Source of the DNA: Microtetraspora sp. NBRC 13810
GTDB lineage: Bacteria; Actinomycetota; Actinomycetes; Streptosporangiales; Streptosporangiaceae
Assembly (NCBI RefSeq): GCF_030268685.1
Contig: NZ_BSRQ01000016.1
Span: 144,059-208,058 of the forward strand
DNA: 64,000 nt
Direction of reading: 5' to 3'
Under the pieces are notes generated by a model that was not told the origin of the DNA, did no database searches, and saw only the letters and a list, made by a program, of their open reading frames with translations. The position numbers and the translations under genes are program-made. Shown here piece by piece: positions 1 to 8,335 of this stretch. The number at the start of each line of letters is the position of its first letter. Position 1 is the stretch's first letter.

Positions 1-1
1 C

Positions 2-2245
2 ATTCCGGAACCCGTGCGGCCGTGGATCGCCTGGGCGGTCGGCCCCGACTGGCCGGAGGGGGACGAGACTCGCCTGTTCGAACTCGCCGACGCCCTGGCG
101 GCGGCCTTCTACCGGATCAGGTACGGGGCACGGGGTGACGGCTCCGCGGCCGGTGGCGCCACCGCCGGCGTGCGGCAGGACTGGGAGGGCGAAGCGCTCC
201 GGGAGTTCCTCGACCACGTGCGGACGGACACCACCGACCGCAAGACCGAGTTGCTGAAACGCCTCGCCGGGCTGGCAGTGGCCTGCAACGACCTGGGCGT
301 GCAGATCCAGTACGCCAAGCGCATGATCAAGCTCTCGGCGCTGTTCCTGATCGTGCAGCTCGGCTGGCTGCTGTGGGCGGCGCTGTCCCCGGCCTCCGGG
401 GTGGCCTGGGCCGCGGCCGGAGCCCGCGCCCAGGTGACCCGCCGGACGATCAGGGCACTGGCCAAGCGGCTGCTGCTCAACATCGCGCTGTTCTCCCTCC
501 TGGGCGCCGGCATGGAGCTCTACGTCCAGGCGAGCCAGGACCGGCGGGAGGAGATCGACTGGGAGCAGGTGCTCTGGGCCGGGTTCAGCGGGGCGCTGAC
601 CGCCACCCTGCTGACGTTGAGCACCGGGTTGTGGGCGCCCAGGTCGATCGTGGGCCTGATGGGCCACTCGGCCGCCGCCGGCGGCTTGGCGACCCTGCTC
701 ACCATGATGGCCAGCGGCCAGCCGATCAACTGGGAGGCGGTCGCCAAGGGCACCACGGCCGGCGCGCTCGGCGGCGCCGACGCCCACTGGGCGAGCTGGA
801 ACCCCGGCGCCGCGCCCCGCCCGCCCGGTACCGGACTCGACGGCGGCCCGGTACCGCACGTCCCCCCCGGGGACGACCTCACAGCTGGCACCGGCCCCCG
901 GCCGCCGGACAGCTCCCCACCTCCTCCCCCGGGCCACACCCCGGACAGCTCCCCACCTCCTCCGCCCGGCCACACCCCGGACAGCCCCTCACCCCCTCCA
1001 CCCGGCCACACCCCGGACGGCCCCGTGCCTCCTCCGCCCGCGCGCACTCCGGACGGTCCCGGCCCGCCCCCGCCCGCCCGCATCCCGGAAAGCCCGGGGC
1101 CGCCTCCCGGTCCCGCCCCACACGGCCCGCAGTTCCCCCCGGACCCGAACGCCCCCCTCGCCCGGTCAGCCGGCCCCGACCCGCAGTCCCCCCTCGCCCG
1201 GCCGACCGGCCCCGACCCGCGTGTCCAGCACTCCCCGGGCCCGGCCGACCCCGCGTTCCCCGCCGCGCACGGCGGTCCGGCGCGCTCCGACAGTCCCGCC
1301 GCACACGCCGGTCCGGCACGCTCCGACGGCTCCGCCGCGCACGCCGGCGGCGAGCGTGGGCATCCCCAGGCCGCCGCGCAGCGCACGGGTCACGACGGCG
1401 GGGCCGAACCCGCGCGCCGGTCCATCGACCAGCTCATCAACTGGGGCGGCGATGCGGACTCCGGCGGCGGCACCGGTCAGCCGCACGGCTCGCCCGGTCT
1501 CCCCTCCGGTCACCTCCCTGGTCACGACCCCTCCTCCCCCGGCCTGCGCCCGCTACCGCCCGACCTCGCCGGGGCGCTGGCGGCGGGGCCCGGCGACGGG
1601 ATCCCGCTCGGAGGCGGCGTGGGCGCGTGGAACGTGCGGCTGATCAACCTGGGCGACGTCGGCGAATGGGTGTACAAGGAGGTCAAGATGCGGGGCGAGG
1701 CGGACGCCGAGGAACTGGCCTCGCTCCTCGGCGAGGCCCTGGGGGCCAACGTGCCGCCCATCTACCGGACCGGCGAGCGCGACCTGTGGATGCCCTATGT
1801 CGGCACGGGTGCCGCGCTCGGCTGGGCGCCGGTCCCGACCTCCCTGGCCGCGCAGATCCTGGGGCTGTTCCACGTGCTCACCGCCGACGGGGACGCCAAC
1901 CGGCTCAACATCATCATGGACGCGGACGGCGAGCCGTGGGGGATCGACTTCTCCGGAAGCTTCGTCCCCCTCCCCCCCGAGTACGTCGGCCGGATACCCG
2001 AGGTGACGAACAGCCCGATGGCCGGCCCGTGGGTGAGCCGCACCTGGAGGGGCGCGCTAGTCGAGTCCTTCGAGTACGTACCGAACGCGCTGTCCCGCGC
2101 GGATGTCGCATACCTCGCGGAGCGCATCCAGTCCGTGCGGCACCATTTCGAGGCCCTGGGATATCCGGACTGGTTCGACCTGGTCTGGTCACGCTGGCTC
2201 CAGATCGCCGACAAGGCCCAGGGAGAAAGGTCGATATTCGAATGA
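2..2245 (+). CDS. WXG100-like polymorphic toxin with kinase-like C-terminus (5' partial)
   Basis: The frame is open to the left edge. A GTG lies at 14, but the codons before it (I-P-E-P) look like the usual N-terminus of this family, so the true start is probably outside the window. The N-terminal ~120 residues resemble the WXG100-like helical export domain. Several hydrophobic helices follow (about residues 105-250), then a long Pro-rich linker with repeated PPPPGHTPD-type units (about 300-360). The last ~200 residues form a compact domain with a VYKEV lysine and a GDANRLNI...GIDFSG stretch. That arrangement recalls the catalytic loop and metal-binding Asp of protein- or PI3/4-kinase-like folds and HipA. 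The organisation (export domain, linker, variable tip) matches secreted polymorphic toxins. The kinase assignment is inferred from motifs only. It overlaps the next gene by 4 bp. Confidence 0.6.
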   Translation: MPEPVRPWIAWAVGPDWPEGDETRLFELADALAAAFYRIRYGARGDGSAAGGATAGVRQDWEGEALREFLDHVRTDTTDRKTELLKRLAGLAVACNDLGVQIQYAKRMIKLSALFLIVQLGWLLWAALSPASGVAWAAAGARAQVTRRTIRALAKRLLLNIALFSLLGAGMELYVQASQDRREEIDWEQVLWAGFSGALTATLLTLSTGLWAPRSIVGLMGHSAAAGGLATLLTMMASGQPINWEAVAKGTTAGALGGADAHWASWNPGAAPRPPGTGLDGGPVPHVPPGDDLTAGTGPRPPDSSPPPPPGHTPDSSPPPPPGHTPDSPSPPPPGHTPDGPVPPPPARTPDGPGPPPPARIPESPGPPPGPAPHGPQFPPDPNAPLARSAGPDPQSPLARPTGPDPRVQHSPGPADPAFPAAHGGPARSDSPAAHAGPARSDGSAAHAGGERGHPQAAAQRTGHDGGAEPARRSIDQLINWGGDADSGGGTGQPHGSPGLPSGHLPGHDPSSPGLRPLPPDLAGALAAGPGDGIPLGGGVGAWNVRLINLGDVGEWVYKEVKMRGEADAEELASLLGEALGANVPPIYRTGERDLWMPYVGTGAALGWAPVPTSLAAQILGLFHVLTADGDANRLNIIMDADGEPWGIDFSGSFVPLPPEYVGRIPEVTNSPMAGPWVSRTWRGALVESFEYVPNALSRADVAYLAERIQSVRHHFEALGYPDWFDLVWSRWLQIADKAQGERSIFE
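907..1095 (+). repeat. Pro-rich tandem repeats in toxin linker
   Basis: About five imperfect 36-39 bp units encode PPPPGHTPD- or PPPPARTPD-like peptides. The first units are nearly identical and the later ones diverge. They lie in frame within the toxin linker and probably form a flexible spacer. Confidence 0.7.
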
Positions 2246-2463
2246 GGGCATCCGTCCTACAGGTCAGGGACGTGCGAAGCGGACAGCTCTTCGGCACGAT
2301 CGAGCTCGTCGCGGGGGACGAGCTCCGCGTTCAGCCGCCGGAACTCCTGGAGTTGCTGACGCAGACCATGGCCACCCGCGGGCTGAGCTCCGCCGAGGTG
2401 TTCGCATGGTACACCGGCTGGAGCAACGGCTACGTCGAGATCGTGCCCGTGCAGGAGGCGTGA
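2242..2463 (+). CDS. small partner of the toxin, possible immunity protein
   Basis: This 73-residue protein starts at an ATG overlapping the TGA of the upstream toxin gene (ATGA), which implies translational coupling. It is acidic, with no signal peptide or membrane segment, and I recognise no family. A small gene immediately downstream of a polymorphic toxin is the usual place for an immunity protein, and that is the only support for this role. The C-terminal half contains an aromatic stretch (FAWYTGWSNGYVEI). It could also be a chaperone or a small regulatory subunit. Confidence 0.55.
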   Translation: MRASVLQVRDVRSGQLFGTIELVAGDELRVQPPELLELLTQTMATRGLSSAEVFAWYTGWSNGYVEIVPVQEA

Positions 2464-2495
2464 GCGCCGGGGGACCGGCGGCGGAGCAGGCGGGG

Positions 2496-3437
2496 TCAGG
2501 TGCGGGTGTAGCCGAGGTAGAGCTTCTTCTTCCACTCCGCCGCCGGGATGGTGGCGAGGTTGCGGACGACCTGGCCCTTGAGGTCCACGACGGCCACCTG
2601 GTAGCCGCCGCTCCTGGCGAGCACGGCCAGCAGGTGGAGGTCGTCCCACCAGCCCCAGACGGCCTCGGGCTTGACCGGGACGCGGACCGCGACCCGGCCG
2701 GACGCCGCGTCCACCAGGCAGACGTGCTCCCGGTAGCGCGGCGGGCACCAGGTCGTCAGGCGCGTCCCCGACGGGGAGAAGACCTCCTCGCCGCCGGTGG
2801 GGCGGCCCGTCTCGGCCAGCGTCCGCTGGACGGCCCCGGCCGTGGTGTAGAAGCGGATGCCGGTGCCGTGCCTGGTCACCAGGTGGCGGCCGTCGGGCGC
2901 CCACTGGAAGGTGGCGGCCGGGTCCACGCCGGAGACGGTCACCGTGCGCGTCTTGCGGGTGGCCGCGTCCACCAGGGTGAACCCGGTGGTCACCCAACTC
3001 TTCGCCTGCTTCTTCTGCACCGTGAGGACGACCAGCCGCCCGCCGCGGTGCCAGTAGGGGTAGCCGTTGACGAGCGGCTTCTTGACCGTGGGGATCCTGG
3101 TGGCCTTGCCGGTCCGCCGGTCGATGAGGACGGCCGCGTCGCGCCCGGCGCTGTAGCGGACCGGGACCGCGACGGCGGCGGCGCCGCCGGGCGCGACCGT
3201 GATCTCGGAGTAGGCGGTCTTCCTGGTGAACTCGGCGTTGCCGTACGTGCGCAGGTAGGCCGGTTTGCCGAGGGTGTAGGAGGTGACGATCAGCGGGTCG
3301 GCGGGATCCTCACGGAGGGTCGCCTTCGTGCCGGGCAGGGCGAGGACCGCCGGCACGGCGCCGAGGGCCGCCGCGGGGGGCGGGACGAGCCCTGCCGCCA
3401 TGACCAGCGCCATGGTGAGCGCGGTTTTCACAGCCAC
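2496..3437 (-). CDS. secreted beta-propeller-like protein
   Basis: This 313-residue protein begins with a signal peptide (MAVKTALTMALVMAAG followed by a Pro/Ala-rich cleavage region). The rest consists of repeated beta-strand segments with WAPDGRHL- and FSPSGTRL-type motifs, as in WD40-like or TolB-like propellers. The partner is unknown. It converges on the toxin pair with only 32 bp between stop codons, so the two are transcriptionally separate. A role as an extracytoplasmic scaffold or binding protein is plausible, and no catalytic motif is visible. Confidence 0.6.
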   Translation of the reverse strand: MAVKTALTMALVMAAGLVPPPAAALGAVPAVLALPGTKATLREDPADPLIVTSYTLGKPAYLRTYGNAEFTRKTAYSEITVAPGGAAAVAVPVRYSAGRDAAVLIDRRTGKATRIPTVKKPLVNGYPYWHRGGRLVVLTVQKKQAKSWVTTGFTLVDAATRKTRTVTVSGVDPAATFQWAPDGRHLVTRHGTGIRFYTTAGAVQRTLAETGRPTGGEEVFSPSGTRLTTWCPPRYREHVCLVDAASGRVAVRVPVKPEAVWGWWDDLHLLAVLARSGGYQVAVVDLKGQVVRNLATIPAAEWKKKLYLGYTRT

Positions 3438-3496
3438 GGCGGCAGCCTAGATCAGGGAACGCCGCAAATCCCCTCACACAACAGTTACAGCATGAA

Positions 3497-3524
3497 TCCC
3501 ATGCCGTACGGATATGGCATGGGA
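3497..3524 (-). terminator. hairpin terminator of the PGPGW membrane protein gene
   Basis: Perfect 9-bp arms (TCCCATGCC at 3497-3505, GGCATGGGA at 3516-3524) enclose a 10-nt loop immediately beyond the stop at 3527. There is no strong T-tract, which is common for actinobacterial terminators. Confidence 0.6.
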
Positions 3525-3526
3525 GG

Positions 3527-4084
3527 TCAGCGGGCGAGGAACTGGCGGGCCTGCACGACGAGGTCGATGCCGACGCTGAGCCTGAGCGCGAAGTAGACGA
3601 TCGCCGCCGCGACCACCGCCGTGACGGCCAGGACCAGGATCCGGACCAGCAGGTGCTGCCGCTTGAGCCAGTCGGTCCAGGAGGCCAGGGTGCGCTTGCC
3701 GAACTCCAGCACCTTGTGCGCCCAGTGGAACTCGGTGGCGAGCACCGCGAAGCCGAAGAAGACGATCAGCCAGCCCGGACCGGGGAACGGCACCAGGATG
3801 AGGCCGCCGATCACCAGCAGGGCGCCGATGGCCCCCACGGCGATCTTGAGCGTGAGCGCGCCGGTACGGGTCGACCGGATGCCGTCGCGCCAGCCGCGCA
3901 GGCCACGGCGCCGGGCGCCGCCCTTCGGCCGGTCCGCGCCGCCCGCCGCCCGCCGCCCGTGCAGGTCCTCCCCCGAGGGGCCGCGCAGGGGCGCCCCCTG
4001 AGGACCGCGCACGTCCGCGGGCTCGGATGCGGCGAGGCCGGCGTGTCCGGCGCGGGACTGCCGCACCTCGTCTGAGATCGCCAT
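3527..4084 (-). CDS. TIGR02611 family membrane protein (PGPGW motif)
   Basis: The protein has 185 residues. About 75 hydrophilic, basic, Gly/Arg-rich residues precede two or more hydrophobic helices around the diagnostic PFPGPGWLIVFFGFAVLATEF segment, followed by a C-terminal membrane pair. Length and motif match the TIGR02611/PGPGW family, whose function is unknown. The chosen ATG at 4084 has a good ribosome-binding site (GGGGGAG). The same frame stays open upstream to 4513, but that extension runs through a decayed CBM2 relic and is not part of this gene. Confidence 0.75.
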   Translation of the reverse strand: MAISDEVRQSRAGHAGLAASEPADVRGPQGAPLRGPSGEDLHGRRAAGGADRPKGGARRRGLRGWRDGIRSTRTGALTLKIAVGAIGALLVIGGLILVPFPGPGWLIVFFGFAVLATEFHWAHKVLEFGKRTLASWTDWLKRQHLLVRILVLAVTAVVAAAIVYFALRLSVGIDLVVQARQFLAR

Positions 4085-4089
4085 CAAGG

Positions 4090-4600
4090 CTCCCCCTTGC
4101 TGCCGTCGTTCCACCCCGGTTGCTGCGTCCAGGATAGGCGTCGCGGTGTGGGCGCCGACTCCACCGAAAGGACGACCTTGGGCAACGGACGGTCTGCGGC
4201 CCAGCGGCTCTCCCGCGGAGCCGTAGATCGTCTCCGACCCGTCGCGCAGGTCACCGCCGGTACGGGAGCGGCGTCCGGCCGGCTCGCCGTGAAGCCGAAG
4301 GACGTGCTCGTCCCGGCGGACAGACTTCCGTTCCAGGCGGCGTTCCGCACGATGACGGAGGACCCGTTCCGGGTGAGGACGCCGCCCCGCAACTGCCCGA
4401 TCGGCTGCCCGGCGGAGCAGGTCCAGCGGACCGTCCAGCCGGTGATCGGCGCCGTCCCGGCGTCGCCGGGCCGTTACCGAACCTTGGAACCCACCTGGCC
4501 AGGAGTTGGTCACGGTCTACGCCGCCGCGCAGCCGCCTCCCGTGGTCGCCGTGGGCGGCGGCCCCGGACGGGCACGTCGCCGGCGGGGAAGGCGCTGACA
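4090..4600 (-). pseudogene. decayed CBM2 cellulose-binding domain gene
   Basis: Translated piecewise on the minus strand, this stretch gives a recognisable carbohydrate-binding module family 2. A Pro/Thr linker and GGGC start lead into TVTNSWPGGFQGSVT (about 4520-4470). After a frame change come GDAGTAPITGWTVRWTCSAG and NGSSVIVRNAAWNGSLSAG...FGFTA, ending in the conserved TCA Cys. Two lesions are visible. A TAG stands where the family usually has an aromatic residue just before TVTNSW, and there is a frameshift after SVT. No catalytic domain is found upstream, so this is the tail of a lost secreted glycosidase or binding protein. Confidence 0.75.
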
Positions 4601-4668
4601 GGGTCTGCCCGGCATCGGGCTCGATCGCGCTGGGGAGACACGCCGCGACGGGCGGCGCCGAGAAGCCG

Positions 4669-5457
4669 TCAGGGCACCTGGAAGTGGTGGTCACGCACGT
4701 CGGTGATCGCCATGTGGCCGGGCAGGTGGCCGATGGCGAAGGGGACGCCGCTCGCCATGACCGCCGCCTGCGGGGTGACGCCGCACGCCCAGAAGAGCGG
4801 GATCTCGCCGGGGCCGACCTCCACCGGATCGCCGAAGTCGGGCCGGTGGAGGTCGGTGACGCCGATCTCGGCGGGGTCGCCGGCGTGCACGGGAGCGCCG
4901 TGCAGGGCGGGATACCGGGAGGTCACCCTGATCGCCGTGGCCACCAGCGCGGCGGGGACGGGCCGCATCGACACGACCATGGGGCCGGACAGCCCGCCCG
5001 CCGGCCGGCACGGCACGGACGTGACGTACATCGGCACGTTGACGCCCTGGTCGATGTGCCGGATGGGCACGCCGGCCTGGATCAGCGCGTCCTCGAAGGT
5101 GAAGCTGCACCCGATGAGGAACGGCACCAGGTCCGCCCGCCAGACGTCGCGCACGTCGGCGACCTCGGCGACCGGCACGCCGTTCTCGTAGACGCGGTAG
5201 CCCGGCAGGTCGGTGCGCAGGTCGCCGGCGAAGATGCCGGTCCGGTGCTCGCCGGGGTCGCCGACGTCGAGCACCGGGCAGGACTTCGGGTTGCGCTGGG
5301 CGAACAGCAGCAGGTCGTAGGCGAGGGCCCGGGGGACCGCGAGCAGGTTGGCCTGGGTCCAGCCGCGGCACCACCCGGCGGTGGGGGTGCGCAGGCCGTC
5401 GCGGAACAGTTCCCTGGCCTTCGCCGGGCGGAGGGAGCGCACGTCCTGCGGCGTCAT
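4669..5457 (-). CDS. DUF1445 / D-glutamate cyclase-like putative hydro-lyase
   Basis: The 262-residue product matches the DUF1445 family over its full length: [17 protein letters not shown] near the N-terminus, [13 protein letters not shown] in the middle with the conserved Cys, [13 protein letters not shown], and [15 protein letters not shown] with [11 protein letters not shown] at the C-terminus. Members are annotated as putative hydro-lyases and are related to mitochondrial D-glutamate cyclase. The substrate here is unknown. The ATG at 5457 is preceded by GAGGGG at good spacing, so I prefer it to the longer frame beginning at 5487. Confidence 0.85.
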   Translation of the reverse strand: MTPQDVRSLRPAKARELFRDGLRTPTAGWCRGWTQANLLAVPRALAYDLLLFAQRNPKSCPVLDVGDPGEHRTGIFAGDLRTDLPGYRVYENGVPVAEVADVRDVWRADLVPFLIGCSFTFEDALIQAGVPIRHIDQGVNVPMYVTSVPCRPAGGLSGPMVVSMRPVPAALVATAIRVTSRYPALHGAPVHAGDPAEIGVTDLHRPDFGDPVEVGPGEIPLFWACGVTPQAAVMASGVPFAIGHLPGHMAITDVRDHHFQVP

Positions 5458-5562
5458 CGTTTCCCCTCGCGAGGCATCATGTTCCATGATTACTCGCCCA
5501 ACGCCGCCCTTGACACGATATTTCGCGATAACTCCTGTTGATCGGGACAGTGAGACGGGACG

Positions 5563-5808
5563 TCAGTAATCCAGGCCCCAGTCGTGCGCCCCGAGGACGA
5601 AACCGCCGCCGCTCTCCACCAGCCACCCCATCTCCACCAGCCCGGCGAGGCTGCGCCGCACGTCCTCCGCGGACCGCCCGGTCATGTGCGCCACGTCGGC
5701 CGTGCCCGCGCGCCGACCGTCCACCGCCAGCGAGGCCACCGCCTCGTACACGTCGGTGTCCATGCCGGTCATCTCCTGGACGTCATGTGGTTCTTGCTTC
5801 CTGGCCAC
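5563..5808 (-). CDS. small winged-helix-like protein
   Basis: This 81-residue protein starts at GTG behind a GGAAGGGGCGAG ribosome-binding site. From about residue 18 it reads as a compact helix-turn-helix ([13 protein letters not shown]...[27 protein letters not shown]), with a short beta wing at the end. It is probably a DNA-binding or adaptor protein; the target is unknown. Its start overlaps the end of the upstream DUF6158 gene by 26 bp, so the two form a coupled pair. Confidence 0.6.
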   Translation of the reverse strand: MARKQEPHDVQEMTGMDTDVYEAVASLAVDGRRAGTADVAHMTGRSAEDVRRSLAGLVEMGWLVESGGGFVLGAHDWGLDY

Positions 5809-6025
5809 GTTGTCTCGCCCCTTCCCGCAGCCGCGCCGGATCGACCTCGCGCTCGGGATGTCGCCGGAGGTATTCCAGCTCCAGCTCCGCGCTGCGCGTG
5901 GTGTGGTGCGCGAGCGCGTCCTCCGAGCCGTGTCTCAGGGTGTCGGTGCGCGTCTCGTGCACGTGCCGGAGCTCGCGCAGAAGGTCGTCCTCGCTCAGGT
6001 CCCGCGGATCGATTCCCATCGTCAT
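5783..6025 (-). CDS. DUF6158 family small protein
   Basis: The product is an 80-residue, highly charged helical protein ([20 protein letters not shown]..., [14 protein letters not shown]). It matches a small actinobacterial family that I recognise as DUF6158; the function is unknown. Starts are possible at 6025 (MTMGIDP) or 6019 (MGIDP). It is divergent from the luciferase-like monooxygenase gene and coupled to the downstream winged-helix gene. Confidence 0.65.
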   Translation of the reverse strand: MTMGIDPRDLSEDDLLRELRHVHETRTDTLRHGSEDALAHHTTRSAELELEYLRRHPEREVDPARLREGARQRGQEARTT

Positions 6026-6048
6026 GACACTTCTGCTTACCCAGCGAT

Positions 6049-6065
6049 CCGGGTGTTTCACCCGG
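6049..6065. promoter_or_regulatory. 17-bp inverted repeat in a divergent intergenic region
   Basis: Perfect 7-bp arms (CCGGGTG / CACCCGG) around TTT lie between the divergent DUF6158 and luciferase-like genes. This could be an operator for either gene. Confidence 0.4.
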
Positions 6066-6115
6066 GGCGGCCGGTCGCAGGAATAGCCGTGGGACCCGTC
6101 CGGGTTGTGAACGTC

Positions 6116-7153
6116 GTGAGCGATCAGATCCGCGGCATCGCCCGGGGCGATGCCGAAGTCCCCCTTTCCGTTCTCGACCTCGCCACCGTGAGTGCGGGCG
6201 GCACGGCCGGCGAGGCCCTCGCGACCAGCACCGAGCTGGCGCGGCGCGCGGAGGCGTGGGGCTACCACCGGTTCTGGGTGGCCGAGCACCACGGCATGCC
6301 CAGCGTGGCGAGTTCGTCGCCCGCGGTGCTCATCGCCCACCTGGCCGCCTCCACCCGGACGATCAGGGTCGGCTCCGGCGGCGTCATGCTGCCCAACCAC
6401 GCCCCGCTGATCATCGCCGAGCAGTTCGGCACGCTCCAGGCGCTGCACCCGGGCCGGATCGACCTCGGCCTCGGCCGCGCGCCCGGCACCGACCCGGCCA
6501 CCGCGCAGGCGCTGCGCCGGGGCGACGCCGACCGGTTCCCCCAGGAGGTCGCCGACCTGACGGCGTTCCTCGACGACGCGTTCCCGGCCGGCCACTCCTA
6601 TGCGCGGATCAAGGCCATCCCGCGTGACCCGTCCGGCCGCCCGCCGATCTGGCTGCTCGGCTCCAGCGGCTTCAGCGCGCAGCTCGCCGGGATCCTCGGC
6701 CTGCCGTTCGCCTTCGCCCACCACTTCAGCGCGGCCAACACCGAGCCCGCCCTGGAGCTCTACCGCACCAACTTCCGCCCCTCCGAGGTCCTCGACCGGC
6801 CCTACGCGCTGATCGGCGTGGGCGCGATCGCGGCCGACACCGAGCGGGAGGCGCACCGGCTGGCCCTCACCAGCGGTCTGTCGATGCTGCGGCTGCGCAG
6901 GGGCACCCCCGGCCCGGTGCCCACCCCGGAGGAGGCCGAGAGCTTCCCCTACTCCGAGGTGGAGCGGGAGTTCCTGGACGCCTGGCTGTCCAACATGATC
7001 CAGGGCGACGGCGAGGGCGTGCGGACCGGCCTGGCGGAGCTCCGCGCCCGCACCGGCGCCGACGAGCTGATGATCACCACCGGCGTGTACGGCGGCGCCA
7101 ACCGGCTGCGGTCCTTCGAACTGATCGCCCAAGCTCACAAGATGACCGAATAA
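6116..7153 (+). CDS. LLM class flavin-dependent oxidoreductase (luciferase-like)
   Basis: The ~345-residue TIM-barrel monooxygenase opens with [13 protein letters not shown], followed by [51 protein letters not shown] and [16 protein letters not shown]. These are signatures of the MsnO8-type group of FMNH2-dependent luciferase-family enzymes. The substrate is unknown. The frame is open far upstream. I chose GTG 6116 because family members begin about ten residues before PLSVLDL; GTG 6107 is an alternative. A LysR gene follows in the same direction. Confidence 0.85.
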   Translation: MSDQIRGIARGDAEVPLSVLDLATVSAGGTAGEALATSTELARRAEAWGYHRFWVAEHHGMPSVASSSPAVLIAHLAASTRTIRVGSGGVMLPNHAPLIIAEQFGTLQALHPGRIDLGLGRAPGTDPATAQALRRGDADRFPQEVADLTAFLDDAFPAGHSYARIKAIPRDPSGRPPIWLLGSSGFSAQLAGILGLPFAFAHHFSAANTEPALELYRTNFRPSEVLDRPYALIGVGAIAADTEREAHRLALTSGLSMLRLRRGTPGPVPTPEEAESFPYSEVEREFLDAWLSNMIQGDGEGVRTGLAELRARTGADELMITTGVYGGANRLRSFELIAQAHKMTE

Positions 7154-7264
7154 TTAGTGATAATCACACCGAGAGTGCTACCGACGATCCTTCCGACACA
7201 TATTCGTCAAATTTCGTGACATAACCACATTGGCAGCAGGTCTCCGCGGCCATACCGTGCGCCT

Positions 7265-8224
7265 ATGGATCTCGAGCTCCGCCACCTCAGGATCGTGCGC
7301 GCGGTGGCCGACGCAGGCAGTGTCTCCAAGGCGGCCACCGTCCTCGGACTCGCACAGCCCGCGCTGACCGCGCAGCTCAAGCGGATCGAGCGCGTGCTCG
7401 GTGGCGCTCTCTTCGACCGCGATCACAACGGTGCCCGCCCCACCGCACTCGGGGAACTCGTCCTGACCCGGGCCAGGGTGCTGCTGCCGGCCGCCCGGCA
7501 ACTCCAGGAGGAGGCCGCCAGGTTCGCCAACTCGTCCGGAAACGGCCAGCGCTACCGGCTCGGCGCCACCAACAGCCCGCTGCTCGGCGGGCTGGTCGAC
7601 CGGCTCGCCGCCGCCCATCCCACCGCGAACGTGAGCACCTACACCTCCTGGTCGGCCGAGGAGCTCGCGGGGATGGTGATGAGCGGGCGGCTCGACTACG
7701 CGCTGGTCGGCGTGTGCGGCGAGGGCAGGCCCCCGTCGGCCGACGCGCTCGCCTGGCGCACGGTCGCCGTGGACCCGGTGTGCGCCCTCGTCACCGAGGA
7801 CCATCCGCTGGCCGGTGAGCCGGAGGCCGATCTCGCCGCGTTCTGGCAGGAGAACTGGGCGGTCGCGCCCGGCGAGGGCTGCTTCGAGGACTGCTTCGCC
7901 GCCGCCTGCGCGCGGGCCGGTTTCACCCCGCGCACGATCTACGAGACGGATGTCGCCACCTGCGTCCACCTGGCCCAGGTCGGCCGGGCCGTCGCGCTGG
8001 CCCAGGCGACCTTCCGCCTCACCCCCGGCCTGGCCCTGCTGCCCTTCGCCGGGTCTCCCCTGCGCTGGCGCCAGCTCCTCGGCTGGCACCCCGACTCCCC
8101 CGCCGCCGACTCCGCCGCCGCCACGGTGCTGCACGCCAAGGCGGCCCACATGGAGGCGGCACGGCGCAGCCGGGGCTACGTCAACTGGCTCTCCCGCAAC
8201 CCGGAGTTCGGCACGCTTCCCTAG
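7265..8224 (+). CDS. LysR family transcriptional regulator
   Basis: This 319-residue protein has a clear N-terminal LysR helix-turn-helix (MDLELRHLRIVRAVADAGSV...AATVLGLAQPALTAQLKRIE, residues 1-60). A periplasmic-binding-protein-like effector domain occupies about residues 90-300. The inducer and targets are unknown. About 110 bp of relatively AT-rich DNA separates it from the luciferase-like gene and should hold its promoter. Confidence 0.9.
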   Translation: MDLELRHLRIVRAVADAGSVSKAATVLGLAQPALTAQLKRIERVLGGALFDRDHNGARPTALGELVLTRARVLLPAARQLQEEAARFANSSGNGQRYRLGATNSPLLGGLVDRLAAAHPTANVSTYTSWSAEELAGMVMSGRLDYALVGVCGEGRPPSADALAWRTVAVDPVCALVTEDHPLAGEPEADLAAFWQENWAVAPGEGCFEDCFAAACARAGFTPRTIYETDVATCVHLAQVGRAVALAQATFRLTPGLALLPFAGSPLRWRQLLGWHPDSPAADSAAATVLHAKAAHMEAARRSRGYVNWLSRNPEFGTLP

Positions 8225-8275
8225 CCCGTCGGCGGCGAGCGCCCCCCATACCTCCGAAATATAGGAGATCTGGTA

Positions 8276-8289
8276 GATCCGCGCGGATC
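8276..8289. promoter_or_regulatory. 14-bp palindrome upstream of the protease gene
   Basis: The perfect palindrome GATCCGCGCGGATC lies about 47 bp upstream of the protease start. It is a candidate operator. Confidence 0.4.
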
Positions 8290-8335
8290 GGGGCGGGCCG
8301 TACGTTGGCGGCACCCCCCGATCTGAGGAGACCTC

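Noticed and set aside
3527..4513. Longer version of the PGPGW membrane protein
   Set aside because: The upstream 143 codons run through the CBM2 relic. The ATG at 4084 has a much better ribosome-binding site.
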